Origin: Streptomyces sannanensis
Lineage (GTDB): Bacteria > Actinomycetota > Actinomycetes > Streptomycetales > Streptomycetaceae
DNA: 64,000 nt
NCBI RefSeq assembly: GCF_039536205.1
Contig: NZ_BAAAYL010000001.1
Span: 3,038,001-3,102,000, forward strand
Direction of reading: 5' to 3'
Part shown: positions 53,916 through 64,000 of the stretch, piece after piece
Numbering within the stretch: the stretch's first letter is position 1
How the letters are laid out: every line of letters starts with the position of its first letter
Notes under the pieces: model-generated
Told to the model about the DNA's origin: nothing
The model's database searches: none
What the model saw: the letters and a program-made list of their open reading frames with translations, nothing else
Translations under genes and position numbers: made by a program

Positions 53916-54899
53916 TCAATGGGCGTGTCCGTCCGCGCTCGCGCCCTCGGCCGAACCCGGACCCGCGGCTTCACCCGCGCCCACGTGCACCGTAAACGCG
54001 GCGGTCCGGACCTTGCCCTCGTGCTGGAAGTCCAGGAAGAGCCGGTACGAACCGGCACTCGGCGCCGTCGCGGTGAAGGACACCTCGGGCCCGGGGCCAC
54101 CCTCGTTCGGGTGGACGTGGAGATAGGCGAGGTCGCCGGAGCGCAGGGCCACGAGATGGCCGTACGACCCGAGGTACGGCTCCAGGTCGGTGACCGGCTT
54201 GCCGCTCTTCGCAATGCGCAGCTTCAGTTCGCCGGCCCTGCCGGGCGTGAGCCTGCCGTCGAGGGTGACCTCGTACCCGTCGATCCCGGCACGAGCAGAC
54301 CGCGCGGGCAGCGCGGCCGGGGCGTACGCGCCGGAGACGGCGAGGTCGGCACCGAGGGTGAGCCCCTTGGCGTCACCGGCGGGCTTGAAGTCGGCGAAGA
54401 CCCGGTAGCCGCCGGCCGCGGGCAGCCGGACAGGAGTGGACCAGGTGCCGTCGACGGCCCGCACCGGGTGCAGGTGGCGGTACACGGTGAGGTCGCGCGA
54501 GGCGACGATGAAGTGCAGTTCCTTGCCGTGCTCGCGCTGGTACGCGGTGACCTTGCGCCCACTGCCGTCCTCGACGGAGAAGCGCAGCTCGGCCGGCTTT
54601 CCGGCGGCGATCCGCGGGGTGTCGAGGTCCAGGGTGTAGCCGCCGTCGGATATCTGCAGCCCGCCGGCCGCGGGCTGCGCGGCGCCCGGGGCCGCCCCGT
54701 CGTGCCCGTCGCCGTGCCGGTCCGCCCCCTTCCCCGCCTCCCCCTCACCCGCATGGCCGGCTCCGTGCGCCTCGCGCGCCTCCTGCCGGGCGGTCGGCTT
54801 GTCCGCGACCGGGCCCACACCCTGCCCCACTCCATAGGCGCTACCGAAGGTCGCGGCGAGCGCGGCGGTGTATGCGGTGATCCTCAGTCCGGTGTTCAT
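53916..54899 (-). CDS. Exported His-rich protein with duplicated LHxHP-type domains
   Basis: 327 residues from ATG 54897-54899. N-terminal export or anchor segment LRITAYTAALAATFGSAYG (about 5-23). Then a linker with many His/Gly/Asp (HGAGHAGEGEAGKGADRHGD, residues about 45-64). Two beta-sandwich-like repeats follow, each with a histidine motif: ELHFIVASRDLTVYRHLHPV (about 140) and GHLVALRSGDLAYLHVHPNE (about 265). A DGHAH tail ends the protein. Histidines and its divergent start from copZ-copA with shared copper operators suggest extracytoplasmic copper binding. Not characterised to my knowledge. Confidence 0.8.
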   Translation of the reverse strand: MNTGLRITAYTAALAATFGSAYGVGQGVGPVADKPTARQEAREAHGAGHAGEGEAGKGADRHGDGHDGAAPGAAQPAAGGLQISDGGYTLDLDTPRIAAGKPAELRFSVEDGSGRKVTAYQREHGKELHFIVASRDLTVYRHLHPVRAVDGTWSTPVRLPAAGGYRVFADFKPAGDAKGLTLGADLAVSGAYAPAALPARSARAGIDGYEVTLDGRLTPGRAGELKLRIAKSGKPVTDLEPYLGSYGHLVALRSGDLAYLHVHPNEGGPGPEVSFTATAPSAGSYRLFLDFQHEGKVRTAAFTVHVGAGEAAGPGSAEGASADGHAH

Positions 54900-54909
54900 G
54901 ACGACCAAG

Positions 54910-54926
54910 ATACCCCCCAAGGGTAT
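54910..54926. promoter_or_regulatory. CsoR-type operator 1
   Basis: ATACCC-N5-GGGTAT, a perfect 6-bp-arm palindrome, starting 11 bases from the start of the secreted protein gene. It matches the TACCC...GGGTA copper-sensing CsoR operator type. Confidence 0.75.
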
Positions 54927-54946
54927 GGAGTCAACACTTGCGCTTG

Positions 54947-54963
54947 ATACGGGTGGGGGGTAT
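54947..54963. promoter_or_regulatory. CsoR-type operator 2 (weaker)
   Basis: ATACGGGTGGGGGGTAT has ATAC/GTAT outer arms and a G-rich centre; on the other strand it reads ATACCCCCCACCCGTAT. It is centred 64 bases upstream of the copZ start, between two perfect operators. Confidence 0.5.
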
Positions 54964-54983
54964 ACATGGAGCGACGCTAAGCA

Positions 54984-55000
54984 ATACCCCCCCAGGGTAT
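54984..55000. promoter_or_regulatory. CsoR-type operator 3
   Basis: ATACCC-N5-GGGTAT again, identical in architecture to operator 1, 19 bases before the copZ start and just ahead of its ribosome site. It would block copZ-copA transcription without copper. Confidence 0.75.
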
Positions 55001-55019
55001 ACGAGAAGGAGAGGCCACC

Positions 55020-55310
55020 ATGTCGTCGTCCTGCTGCTCCCCCGACCACAGCTGCTCCACCGGCACCACCACCGAGACCGCCGTGGCCCTCGCCGAGAGC
55101 CGCACCACGGCCTACCGCGTCTCCGGCATGACCTGCGGCCACTGCAAGAGCGCCGTCACCGCCTCCGTCGGCGCCCTGGACGGCGTCCTCGGCGTCGACG
55201 TCGACGTGGCGGCCGGCCTGGTCACCGTGACCACCGACGGCGAGCCCGACGACAAGGCGGTCGCCGACGCCGTCGACGACGCCGGATACGAACTCACCGG
55301 CCGGGCCTGA
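55020..55310 (+). CDS. copZ: Copper chaperone CopZ
   Basis: 96 residues from ATG 55020 with GAAGGAGAGG upstream. HMA domain at about 30-95 with [20 protein letters not shown] (C-x-x-C copper site about 39-42) and the ferredoxin-like ending [13 protein letters not shown]. The N-terminus adds CC and C-x-C-like cysteines ([14 protein letters not shown]). It carries Cu(I) to the CopA pump encoded 59 bases downstream. Confidence 0.95.
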   Translation: MSSSCCSPDHSCSTGTTTETAVALAESRTTAYRVSGMTCGHCKSAVTASVGALDGVLGVDVDVAAGLVTVTTDGEPDDKAVADAVDDAGYELTGRA

Positions 55311-55369
55311 TCCGGAAGGCCGGGGCCCGCGCGGCCCCGGCCCACGTCCTTGGAAGGAGCAGCACAGCA

Positions 55370-57670
<2,301 letters not shown>

Positions 57671-57685
57671 CGGCACACAGGGAAC

Positions 57686-57736
57686 GGCCCCCGCACCCGG
57701 ATCCCCCCGCACCCGGATCCCTCGGGCGCGGGGGCC
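57686..57736. terminator. Terminator of the copZ-copA operon
   Basis: GGCCCCCGCACCCG (57686-57699) pairs with CGGGCGCGGGGGCC (57723-57736) at 13 of 14 positions. The 23-base loop repeats CCGCACCCGGATCCC. It lies 16 bases after the copA stop. Confidence 0.75.
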
Positions 57737-57835
57737 GACGCGCGTCCCCCGGCCCCGGCCCACTACGCCCGGCGCGATTGCGCTGAGAGCGTGCGGCGCT
57801 TCCGGGGACACCAACCACCGGGCAGAGTCGGGGAC

Positions 57836-58834
57836 ATGAGACTTCTGATGCTGGGCGGCACGGAGTTCGTCGGACGCGCCGTCACCGAGGACGCACTGGC
57901 CCGCGGCTGGGACGTCACCGTCTTCCACCGCGGAACGCACACCCCGCCCCCCGGCACCACCGTGCTGCACGGCGACCGCACCGCGCCCGACGGCCTGGCC
58001 GCCCTCGCCCACGGCGAGTGGGACCTCGTCGTCGACACCTGGAGCGGCGCGCCCTCCGCGGTGCGCGACACGGCACGGCTGCTGGCCGGCCGGGCGGGCC
58101 ACTACACGTACATCTCCAGTTGCTCCGTCTACCCCTACCCGCACGCGCCCGGGTACACCGAGGACGACCCGGTGGTCGACGGCTCGCCCGACGACGGCGG
58201 CGACGTCGACTACCCCCGTGCCAAGCGCGGCGGGGAACTCGCCGCGGTGGCGGCCTTCGGCGACCGCGCGCTGCTGGGCCGCGCGGGGCTCATCCTCGGC
58301 CCGTACGAGAACATCGGCCGGCTCCCGTGGTGGCTGAACCGCATCGCCCGGGGCGGCCCGGTGCTGGCGCCGGGCCCGCGCCACCTGGGTCTGCAGTACA
58401 TCGACGCCCGTGACCTGGCCCGCTGGGTCCTGGACGCGGCCGGACGCGGGCTCGGCGGCCCGTACAACCTGATCAGCCCGCCCGGGCACACGACCATGGG
58501 CGAGCTGCTGGAGGCCTGCGTCCGGGTCACCGGTTCCGACGCCGAACTGCGCTGGACCGACCCGGAGACGATCCTCGCCGCCGGCATCCGGCCGTGGACG
58601 GACCTGCCGGTGTGGATCACGCCGGGCGAGGACCACGACACGATGCACCGGACCGACACCTTCAAGACGCACGCCGCCGGGCTGCGTTGCCGGCCGGTCA
58701 CGGAGACGGTGGCCGACACCTGGGAGTGGCTGCGGAACATCGGCGGCACCGCGCCGCGGCGGCCCGACCGCCCGGCGCCGGGCCTCGACCCGGAGACGGA
58801 GGCGAAGGTGCTGGGCGGGGGCGCCGACGGCTGA
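57836..58834 (+). CDS. NAD-dependent epimerase/dehydratase family protein
   Basis: 332 residues from ATG 57836. N-terminal nucleotide site MLGGTEFVGRAVTEDAL (GGTxFVG, about 4-20), active-site stretch HYTYISSCSVYPYPHAPGYT with the SDR Ser, and a YPRAKRGGE Y-x3-K pair. It is an extended SDR of the class often linked to nucleotide sugars or isoflavone-reductase-like reactions. Ends 270 bases before the HD gene. No operon partner, substrate unassigned. Confidence 0.9.
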   Translation: MRLLMLGGTEFVGRAVTEDALARGWDVTVFHRGTHTPPPGTTVLHGDRTAPDGLAALAHGEWDLVVDTWSGAPSAVRDTARLLAGRAGHYTYISSCSVYPYPHAPGYTEDDPVVDGSPDDGGDVDYPRAKRGGELAAVAAFGDRALLGRAGLILGPYENIGRLPWWLNRIARGGPVLAPGPRHLGLQYIDARDLARWVLDAAGRGLGGPYNLISPPGHTTMGELLEACVRVTGSDAELRWTDPETILAAGIRPWTDLPVWITPGEDHDTMHRTDTFKTHAAGLRCRPVTETVADTWEWLRNIGGTAPRRPDRPAPGLDPETEAKVLGGGADG

Positions 58835-58902
58835 CGCCTCAAGCCGCCCGCCCGGCCCTGGGCGAGTGAGCCGAAGGGGGCGTGCCTCTGTCGAAAGGGA
58901 GT

Positions 58903-59075
58903 GGGGGCACCCCCAGCGGCAGCGGAGCGCGCGGGGTCCCGAGGGCTCGTGCCGATCAGCGGCTGCGCCGCGTGGGGGAGACCCGAGGCCGGCTGCATCG
59001 ATGTGCGGCTCCGCCGCGTGGTCGACCAGAGGCCGAGGCGCCCCCGCGGGGTCCCCCGGACGAATTCCGGGGGAG
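58903..59075. repeat. Repeat-filled intergenic region
   Basis: GGGGGCACCCCCAGCGGCAG (58903-58922) belongs to the dispersed palindrome family. GCGGCTGCGCCGCGTGG recurs with one change as GCGGCTCCGCCGCGTGG. CCCCCGGA/TCCGGGGG (59053-59060 and 59066-59073) is a perfect 8-bp stem. No gene is seen from 58835 to 59104. Confidence 0.7.
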
Positions 59076-59104
59076 AACGGAGCCGCCTGTCGCGACGGAG
59101 CAGA

Positions 59105-59764
59105 ATGGCCGCCATGACGGACCCCGTGCACGACGAGCTGCTGCACCGCTGGCACACCACCCTGCTGGCGGCACGCGACGGAGCCCCTCTCCCGGACCCG
59201 CGCCCGTACGGCGAGAATCTGCTCGCCCGCTGGGCCGAACCGCAGCGGCGCTACCACACCACCGCCCACCTGACCGCCGTCCTGGACCACATCGACACCC
59301 TGGCCGCATACGCCGAGGACCCGGAGCTGGTACGCCTCGCGGCCTGGTTCCACGACGCGGTGTACCGGCCGGACCGCTCCGAGAACGAGGAACGCAGCGC
59401 CGCCCTCGCCGAGCGTGCCCTCCCCGAAGCCGGGCTCTCCGCCGACGCCACCGCCGAGGTCGCCCGCCTGGTCCGTCTCACCGTCACCCACGACCCGCGC
59501 CCCGGTGACCGCAACGGCGCGGTCCTGTGCGACGCGGATCTGGCCGTCCTGGCCGCGGGTTCGGACACCTACGGGGGGTATGCGCGGGCGGTCCGCGAGG
59601 AGTACGCCTTCGTCCCGGACGACGCCTTCCGGGCCGGCCGCTCGGACGTGCTGCGGCACCTGCTCGGCCTGCCCCGTCTCTTCCGTACGCCGCACGGCGA
59701 GGCGGAGTGGGAGAAGCCGGCACGGCTGAATCTCGCGGCAGAGCTGGAGCGGCTGGGAATGTAA
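59105..59764 (+). CDS. HD-domain metal-dependent phosphohydrolase-like protein
   Basis: 219 residues from ATG 59105 (ATG 59114 is an alternative); GGAG lies just upstream. Metal-site pattern: RRYHTTAHLTAVLDHIDTLA (His about 50), AAWFHDAVYRPDRSENEERS (HD about 81-82), and VLCDADLAVLAAG (distal Asp). This is the predicted metal-dependent HD superfamily phosphohydrolase seen in many Streptomyces. The substrate, probably a nucleotide, is not known. The next gene begins 27 bases on. Confidence 0.88.
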   Translation: MAAMTDPVHDELLHRWHTTLLAARDGAPLPDPRPYGENLLARWAEPQRRYHTTAHLTAVLDHIDTLAAYAEDPELVRLAAWFHDAVYRPDRSENEERSAALAERALPEAGLSADATAEVARLVRLTVTHDPRPGDRNGAVLCDADLAVLAAGSDTYGGYARAVREEYAFVPDDAFRAGRSDVLRHLLGLPRLFRTPHGEAEWEKPARLNLAAELERLGM

Positions 59765-59791
59765 CGGGCATCAGGGGTGTTGGCAGCTTTC

Positions 59792-61027
59792 ATGCCGGAC
59801 CACAATCAGCGCACCCGTATGCCCCTCGCCGTGTACATACTCGGCCTCTCCGTCTTCGCCCTCGGCACCAGCGAATTCATGCTGTCCGGCCTGCTGCCGC
59901 CGATCGCCGACGACATGCATGTGTCGATCCCGAAGGCGGGGCTGCTGATCTCGGCCTTCGCGATCGGCATGGTGATCGGGGCGCCGCTGCTCGCGGTGGC
60001 CACCCTGCGGCTGCCGCGGAAGACCACGCTGGTCGCGCTGATCTCGCTGTTCGGTCTCGGCCAGGTCGCGGGCGCGCTGGCGCCCTCGTACGAGGTGCTC
60101 TTCGCCTCCCGGGTGGTGAGCGCCTTCGCGTGCGCCGGGTTCTGGGCGGTCGGCGCGGCGGTCGCCATCGCGATGGTGCCGGTGAACGCGCGGGCCCGCG
60201 CGATGGCGGTGATGATCGGCGGGCTGTCGATCGCGAACGTCCTGGGCGTACCGGCCGGGGCGTTCCTCGGCGAGCACTTCGGATGGCGGTCTGCGTTCTG
60301 GGCGGTGGCCGCGGCCTCGGCGGTGGCGCTGGCCGGTGTGGTCTCGCTGATCCCCCGTATCCCGCTCCCGGAGGAGAAGCCGCAGCTGAAGCGTGAGCTG
60401 GCGATCTACCGTGACCGGCAGGTCCTGCTCTCCGTCGTGGTCACCGCGCTCGCGGCGGGCGGTGTGTTCTGCGCGTTCAGCTATCTGGCGCCGCTGCTGA
60501 CGGATGTGGCGGGGCTGGACTCCGGCTGGGTGCCGAGCGTGCTGGCGCTCTTCGGTGTCGGCGCGCTGGTGGGTACGACCGTCGGCGGCCGGGTCGCGGA
60601 CGCGCACCTCTTCGGCGTGCTGTTGAGCGGGATCACCGCGTCCACGGTGTTCCTGATCGCGCTGGCGGTCTTCGCGTCGAGCCCGGTGGCCGTCGTCGCG
60701 CTCTCCTTCCTCCTCGGTGTCTCGGCGTTCTACACGGCGCCGGCCCTCAACGCCCGGATGTTCAACGTCGCCGGCGCCGCCCCGACCCTGGCCGGGGCGA
60801 CCACGACGGCCGCGTTCAACCTGGGCAACACCGGCGGCCCCTGGCTCGGCGGCACGGTGATCGACGCGGGTCTCGGCTTCGCCTCGACGGCCTGGGCGGG
60901 CGCGGCGATGACGGTGACGGCGCTCGCGGCGGTCACGGTGTCGCTGCGGCTGCACCGCCGGGGCGCGTCCCGCGTGGTCGCGGGCTCGCCGGCCACGGTC
61001 CCGGAATCCGCGCCGTCCGGCGTCTGA
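59792..61027 (+). CDS. MFS exporter of the Cmx/CmlR chloramphenicol-resistance type
   Basis: 411 residues from ATG 59792; a GTG 15 bases upstream is an alternative. DHA1 features: MPLAVYILGLSVFALGTSEF, MLSGLLPPIADDMHVSIPKA, GAPLLAVATLRLPRKTTLVA, RAMAVMIGGLSIANVLGVPA (motif C region GxxxGxPxG-like). The Leu-Gly-Thr-Ser-Glu-Phe-Met start is typical of the Cmx/CmrA-like exporters of Actinobacteria, which give chloramphenicol resistance; specificity cannot be read from sequence. The last codons (SGV) overlap a dispersed palindrome. Confidence 0.92.
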   Translation: MPDHNQRTRMPLAVYILGLSVFALGTSEFMLSGLLPPIADDMHVSIPKAGLLISAFAIGMVIGAPLLAVATLRLPRKTTLVALISLFGLGQVAGALAPSYEVLFASRVVSAFACAGFWAVGAAVAIAMVPVNARARAMAVMIGGLSIANVLGVPAGAFLGEHFGWRSAFWAVAAASAVALAGVVSLIPRIPLPEEKPQLKRELAIYRDRQVLLSVVVTALAAGGVFCAFSYLAPLLTDVAGLDSGWVPSVLALFGVGALVGTTVGGRVADAHLFGVLLSGITASTVFLIALAVFASSPVAVVALSFLLGVSAFYTAPALNARMFNVAGAAPTLAGATTTAAFNLGNTGGPWLGGTVIDAGLGFASTAWAGAAMTVTALAAVTVSLRLHRRGASRVVAGSPATVPESAPSGV

Positions 61028-61164
61028 GGCCGGTCCACGCCGGCCCCTCCGCGCGGCCGTTCCGGCCCGTCCGCCTGACGGAGAACGCCACCCCGGTCCG
61101 TCCCGCTCCGGCCCACCCCATGGAGAACGCCATTCCCGGTCCGTCCGGCGCTCGAGGACGGGCA
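61013..61164. repeat. Two copies of the CCGTCCGG(C)G...GAGG palindrome
   Basis: A degenerate copy at 61013-61033 includes the TGA stop of the MFS gene. A clean copy at 61139-61164 has CCGTCC (61141-61146) and GGACGG (61156-61161). They fill the region after the MFS gene and before the convergent DUF4031 gene. No gene between. Confidence 0.65.
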
Positions 61165-61189
61165 CACCGACCGATCCGGACGTGGAGCG

Positions 61190-61465
61190 TCAAGGCGTGG
61201 CCCCCCGGAAGCCCTTGCGGCGGCGCAGTCCCGCCTCGGTGAGGATCCGTACGAGTTCCTTGGAGCCGACCTCCTCCGCGCCCGCGCGCACCGCCTCCTC
61301 GTAGTGCGAGGCCGGCACGTCGTAGTGGTCCCCGTCGAAGGCGCTCGGGGGGCAGCCGATGGAGGCCGCGAAGACGTGCAGTTCCTCGAAGGAGACGTCG
61401 CTGACCAGGTGGGACCACATGCGGCCGTGGCCGGGCCAGGTGGGCGGGTCGATATAGAAGGTCAT
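61190..61465 (-). CDS. DUF4031 protein
   Basis: 91 residues from ATG 61463-61465 (MTFYIDPPTWPGHGRMWSHL, VSDVSFEELHVFAASIGCPP, FDGDHYDVPASHYEEAVRAG). The conserved W-S-H-L-x-S-D, D-H-Y-D-V-P and C-terminal LRRRKGFR match the small DUF4031 family of unknown function. It starts 7 bases after the stop of the upstream gene on the same strand, forming an operon. Confidence 0.9.
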   Translation of the reverse strand: MTFYIDPPTWPGHGRMWSHLVSDVSFEELHVFAASIGCPPSAFDGDHYDVPASHYEEAVRAGAEEVGSKELVRILTEAGLRRRKGFRGATP

Positions 61466-61472
61466 ACGGTCA

Positions 61473-61856
61473 TCATGAGGTGGCGAATCCGCCGGTCAGG
61501 CCCAGCGCGCCGACCGCCGCGACCACCACGCCCGCCTTCGCGCACACCCAGTGCGGGTCGGGGCCCAGTTCCGGTTCCACGTCCAGTGCGTGCGGATCGC
61601 CCGCGTCGCACACCGGACACAGGGGCCATCGTCCGTACCGATCGAGCAGCGCGTCCTGCACATCCTGGGCGATGAGTCCCGCCACGCATCCGGCTCCGTC
61701 GGGCCACTGCTCGACCCACCAGCGCCGGTGCGTCACGGCGTCCTCCACGAGCGACACGATTTCCGCCTGCGCGACATCGCGGGCGGCCAGATCGGCGAGG
61801 ACCAGGGCGCGGGCCGCGTGCAACGCCTGTTCCAGATGGGGGTCCATGGGACTCAT
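61473..61856 (-). CDS. Hypothetical protein with Cys/His cluster
   Basis: 127 residues from ATG 61854-61856 with GGAC upstream. Helical N-terminus (LEQALHAARALVLADLAARD), WWVEQWPDGAGCVAGLIAQD, then WPLCPVCDAGDPHALDVEPE and DPHWVCAKAG. The C-x-x-C plus later H-W-V-C could form a zinc knuckle. C-terminal hydrophobic stretch VVVAAVGALGLTGGF. Not a family I can name. Operon with DUF4031. Confidence 0.75.
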   Translation of the reverse strand: MSPMDPHLEQALHAARALVLADLAARDVAQAEIVSLVEDAVTHRRWWVEQWPDGAGCVAGLIAQDVQDALLDRYGRWPLCPVCDAGDPHALDVEPELGPDPHWVCAKAGVVVAAVGALGLTGGFATS

Positions 61857-61876
61857 TGTCCGTGCTGAAGGAGGGA

Positions 61877-61906
61877 TTGACGGCCAGGAGCGGCCGAAAA
61901 TATCTT
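61877..61906 (+). promoter_or_regulatory. Promoter of murR-murQ, predicting a leaderless mRNA
   Basis: TTGACG (61877-61882) and TATCTT (61901-61906), spaced by 18 bases. Transcription would begin about 7 bases later, at the GTG 61913 start itself. Confidence 0.55.
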
Positions 61907-61912
61907 TCAAAG

Positions 61913-62839
61913 GTGACCCATGATGTGAAGGAAATTTTCTCCGACATCACCCCGCCCCCCGCACCCGCCGCCCTCGCCTCCAAAGTCCGTACGCTCGCGC
62001 CGTCCATGACCCGCTCCATGCAGCGCGTCGCCGAAGCCGTCGCCGGGGACCCGGCCGGCTGCGCGGCCCTCACGGTCACCGGCCTCGCCGAGCTCACCGG
62101 TACCAGCGAGGCCACGGTGGTCCGCACCGCACGGCTTCTCGGCTATCCCGGCTACCGCGATCTGCGCCTCGCCCTCGCCGGACTCGCCGCCCAGCAGCAG
62201 TCCGGCCGCTCCCCCGCCGTCACCGCCGACATCGCGGTGGACGACCCGATCGCCGACGTCGTCGCCAAGCTGGCCTACGACGAGCAGCAGACCCTCGCGG
62301 ACACCGCGGCCGCACTCGACACCGTCCAGCTCGGCGCGGCCGTGACCGCGCTCGCCGCCGCCCGCCGCATCGACATCTACGGCGTCGGCGCGTCCTCCCT
62401 CGTCGGCCAGGACCTCGCGCAGAAACTCCTCCGCATAGGCCTGATCGCACACGCCCACACCGACCCGCACCTCGCGGTGACCAACGCCGTGCAGCTGCGC
62501 CCCGGTGACGTGGCGGTCGCGATCACTCATTCGGGCTCCACCGGCGACGTCATCGAGCCGCTGCGCACGGCCTTCGAGCGCAGCGCCACCACCGTCGCCA
62601 TCACCGGCCGCCCGGACGGCCCGGTGACGCAGTACGCCGACCACATACTGACCACCTCCACCGCCCGCGAGAGCGAACTGCGCCCCGCCGCCATGTCCTC
62701 CCGCACCGGCCAACTCCTCGTCGTCGACTGTCTGTTCATCGGCGTCGCGCAGCGGACGTACGAAACCGCCGCGCCCGCGCTCGCCGCCTCGTACGAGGCG
62801 CTCGCCCACCGGCACGCCCCCCGCACCCGTACCCGTTAG
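61913..62839 (+). CDS. MurR/RpiR-family regulator
   Basis: 308 residues from GTG 61913. N-terminal RpiR HTH at about 20-95 (MTRSMQRVAEAVAGDPAGCA, LTVTGLAELTGTSEATVVRT, ARLLGYPGYRDLRLALAG). C-terminal SIS domain: VTALAAARRIDIYGVGASSL, GDVAVAITHSGSTGDVIEPL, VAITGRPDGPVTQYADHILT. It likely senses MurNAc-6-phosphate and controls the operon with murQ, which starts 8 bases after its stop. Confidence 0.94.
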   Translation: MTHDVKEIFSDITPPPAPAALASKVRTLAPSMTRSMQRVAEAVAGDPAGCAALTVTGLAELTGTSEATVVRTARLLGYPGYRDLRLALAGLAAQQQSGRSPAVTADIAVDDPIADVVAKLAYDEQQTLADTAAALDTVQLGAAVTALAAARRIDIYGVGASSLVGQDLAQKLLRIGLIAHAHTDPHLAVTNAVQLRPGDVAVAITHSGSTGDVIEPLRTAFERSATTVAITGRPDGPVTQYADHILTTSTARESELRPAAMSSRTGQLLVVDCLFIGVAQRTYETAAPALAASYEALAHRHAPRTRTR

Positions 62840-62847
62840 GTCCGCCC

Positions 62848-63777
62848 ATGTCGTCCGCATACGGAGAACTCCGCGCCCAACTCGCCACCCTCACCACCGA
62901 GGCGTTCCGCCCCGAGCTCGCCGAGATCGACCGGCTGCCCACCCTGGAGATCGCGCAGATCATGAACGGCGAGGACCGGGCCGTACCGGACGCCGTGGCC
63001 GCGCAACTCCCCCGGATCGCCGCCGCCATCGACGCCACGGCGGAACGGATGGCCCGGGGCGGCCGCCTGGTCCACGCCGGCGCCGGCACGGCGGGGCGGC
63101 TCGGCGTACTGGACGCCAGCGAATGCCCGCCCACCTTCAACACCGCTCCCGGCCAGGTCGTCGGGCTGATCGCGGGCGGTCCGGCCGCCATGACCGAGGC
63201 CGTCGAGGGCGCCGAGGACCGCGCGGACCTGGCCGCCGCGGACCTGGCCGGCATCGGCCTCACCGCGGCCGACACCCTCGTCGCGGTCTCGGCCTCGGGC
63301 CGCACCCCGTACGCGCTCGGCGCCGTCGAGAACGCCCGCGGGGTGGGCGCGCTCACCATCGGCCTGTCCTGCAACGCGGGCAGCCCCCTGGCGGCGGCCG
63401 CCGACCACGGCATCGAGGTCGTCGTCGGCCCCGAACTCCTCACCGGCTCCACGCGCCTCAAGGCGGGCACCGCCCAGAAGCTCGTCCTCAACATGATCTC
63501 GACGATCACCATGATCCGGCTCGGCAAGACGTACGGAAACCTGATGGTCGACGTCCGCGCCTCCAACGACAAACTGCGCGCCCGCTCGCGCCGCATCGTC
63601 TCCCTGGCCACGGGCGCACCGGACGACGAGATCGAGGCGGCGCTGACCGCCGCCGGGGGCGAGGTGAAGTCCGCGATCCTCATGTTGCTGACGCATACGG
63701 ACGCCCCGACGGCGGACCGCCTGCTGAAGGAGGCGAACGGCCACCTGCGCGTGGCCCTCTCCGCCGACGGCGGCTGA
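62848..63777 (+). CDS. murQ: N-acetylmuramic acid 6-phosphate etherase
   Basis: 309 residues. MurQ pattern: EIAQIMNGEDRAVPDAVAAQ, GGRLVHAGAGTAGRLGVLDA (with the ECPPTFNT that follows), AVSASGRTPYALGAVENARG, LLTGSTRLKAGTAQKLVLNM and IRLGKTYGNLMVDVRASNDK. SIS fold; it removes the lactyl ether from MurNAc-6-phosphate to give GlcNAc-6-phosphate in cell-wall recycling. Co-operonic with the MurR regulator. Confidence 0.97.
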   Translation: MSSAYGELRAQLATLTTEAFRPELAEIDRLPTLEIAQIMNGEDRAVPDAVAAQLPRIAAAIDATAERMARGGRLVHAGAGTAGRLGVLDASECPPTFNTAPGQVVGLIAGGPAAMTEAVEGAEDRADLAAADLAGIGLTAADTLVAVSASGRTPYALGAVENARGVGALTIGLSCNAGSPLAAAADHGIEVVVGPELLTGSTRLKAGTAQKLVLNMISTITMIRLGKTYGNLMVDVRASNDKLRARSRRIVSLATGAPDDEIEAALTAAGGEVKSAILMLLTHTDAPTADRLLKEANGHLRVALSADGG

Positions 63778-63807
63778 CGGTCACGCGAGCGTTTGCTCAC
63801 CGCCCAT

Positions 63808-63825
63808 CGGGGGATAGTTCCCCCG
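63808..63825. terminator. Hairpin after murQ
   Basis: CGGGGGA (63808-63814) and TCCCCCG (63819-63825), a perfect 7-bp stem with TAGT loop, 31 bases after murQ. It may end the operon or lie in the leader of the next gene. The rest of 63826-63956 shows no gene. Confidence 0.5.
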
Positions 63826-63956
63826 CCACAGTAACCAAGCCCCAGTTTCAGGCGTTCAATAGCGCGGCAAGGCATTACTCTCACTGCCAGGCCTGTATCG
63901 GCCCCGGCTCGACGTTCTCGAAGTACCGAAACATCGCGACTCCTAGGAGCCAGTAA

Positions 63957-64000
63957 ATGACCAGCTGGGGGATCATCGGTACGGGAAAGATCGCTCGCAC
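63957..64000 (+). CDS. Gfo/Idh/MocA-family oxidoreductase, 5' end only
   Basis: ATG 63957 has TAGGAG 8 bases upstream and opens MTSWGIIGTGKIAR before the window edge. WGIIGTGKIA is the Rossmann NAD(P) motif (G-x-G-x-x-A) at the very N-terminus that marks this family. Its place after murQ suggests a sugar dehydrogenase. Confidence 0.75.
   Translation, partial: MTSWGIIGTGKIAR

Overview
The window is high-GC actinobacterial chromosome, almost certainly Streptomyces. The support is third-position G/C codon use with long spurious antisense reading frames, many GTG/TTG and leaderless starts, a DmdR1-type iron regulator, futalosine-pathway menaquinone genes, XRE/DUF397 pairs, the XPB helicase next to a helicase-associated/WYL gene, and G-rich dispersed palindromes. 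Order and content look like the chromosomal core (dmdR1-SIS-citrate synthase-pdxH ... serC ... mqnB-mqnD) interrupted by small mobile elements. No rRNA, tRNA, CRISPR array or phage was seen.

Layout. 1-5.9 kb: membrane protein with ATQY repeats, HTH/TPR regulator, prim-pol-like protein, ABC exporter. 5.9-6.4 kb: decayed IS605-type tnpB with its end hairpin. 6.4-13.0 kb: hydrolase, DmdR1, SIS protein, PAS/GAF sensor, citrate synthase, PdxH. 13.0-17.3 kb: MerR regulator fused to sliding-clamp domains, then a collapsed acyl-CoA catabolic operon (TetR, enoyl-CoA hydratase, scraps of acyl-CoA ligase, acyl-CoA dehydrogenase and AtuA, TIGR03084 protein) that holds a 160-bp inverted-repeat element. 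17.3-31 kb: EamA exporter, SerC, ATPase, secreted propeller, SGNH hydrolase, XRE/DUF397 module, aldo/keto reductase, 2H phosphodiesterase, Uma2, MarR-MFS operon, purine permease. 31.1-32.9 kb: intact IS1182-family element. 32.9-44.8 kb: DUF2530, P-type ATPase, sacsin/Hsp90-like protein, repeat arrays, DUF3027, MFS, DUF2771 lipoprotein, mqnB-mqnD, cold-shock protein. 45-53 kb: membrane protein, helicase-associated/WYL protein, XPB helicase, HelD/HelR-like helicase, second copy of the 160-bp element. 53-57.7 kb: copper block (cutC, His-rich secreted protein, CsoR-type operators, copZ, copA). 57.8-64 kb: epimerase, HD protein, MFS, DUF4031, MurR-murQ recycling operon, and the start of a Gfo/Idh/MocA oxidoreductase.

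Working together: copZ-copA and the divergent secreted protein share operators of the ATACCC-N5-GGGTAT type and form a copper response. MurR and MurQ form a MurNAc-6-phosphate salvage unit. mqnB and mqnD overlap and supply menaquinone. The MarR and MFS genes form a self-regulated efflux operon. The most unusual items are the MerR-beta-clamp fusion, two near-identical miniature inverted-repeat elements 36.7 kb apart, palindromic repeats inserted in frame in mqnD and copA, and the operon collapse at 15.9-16.5 kb.
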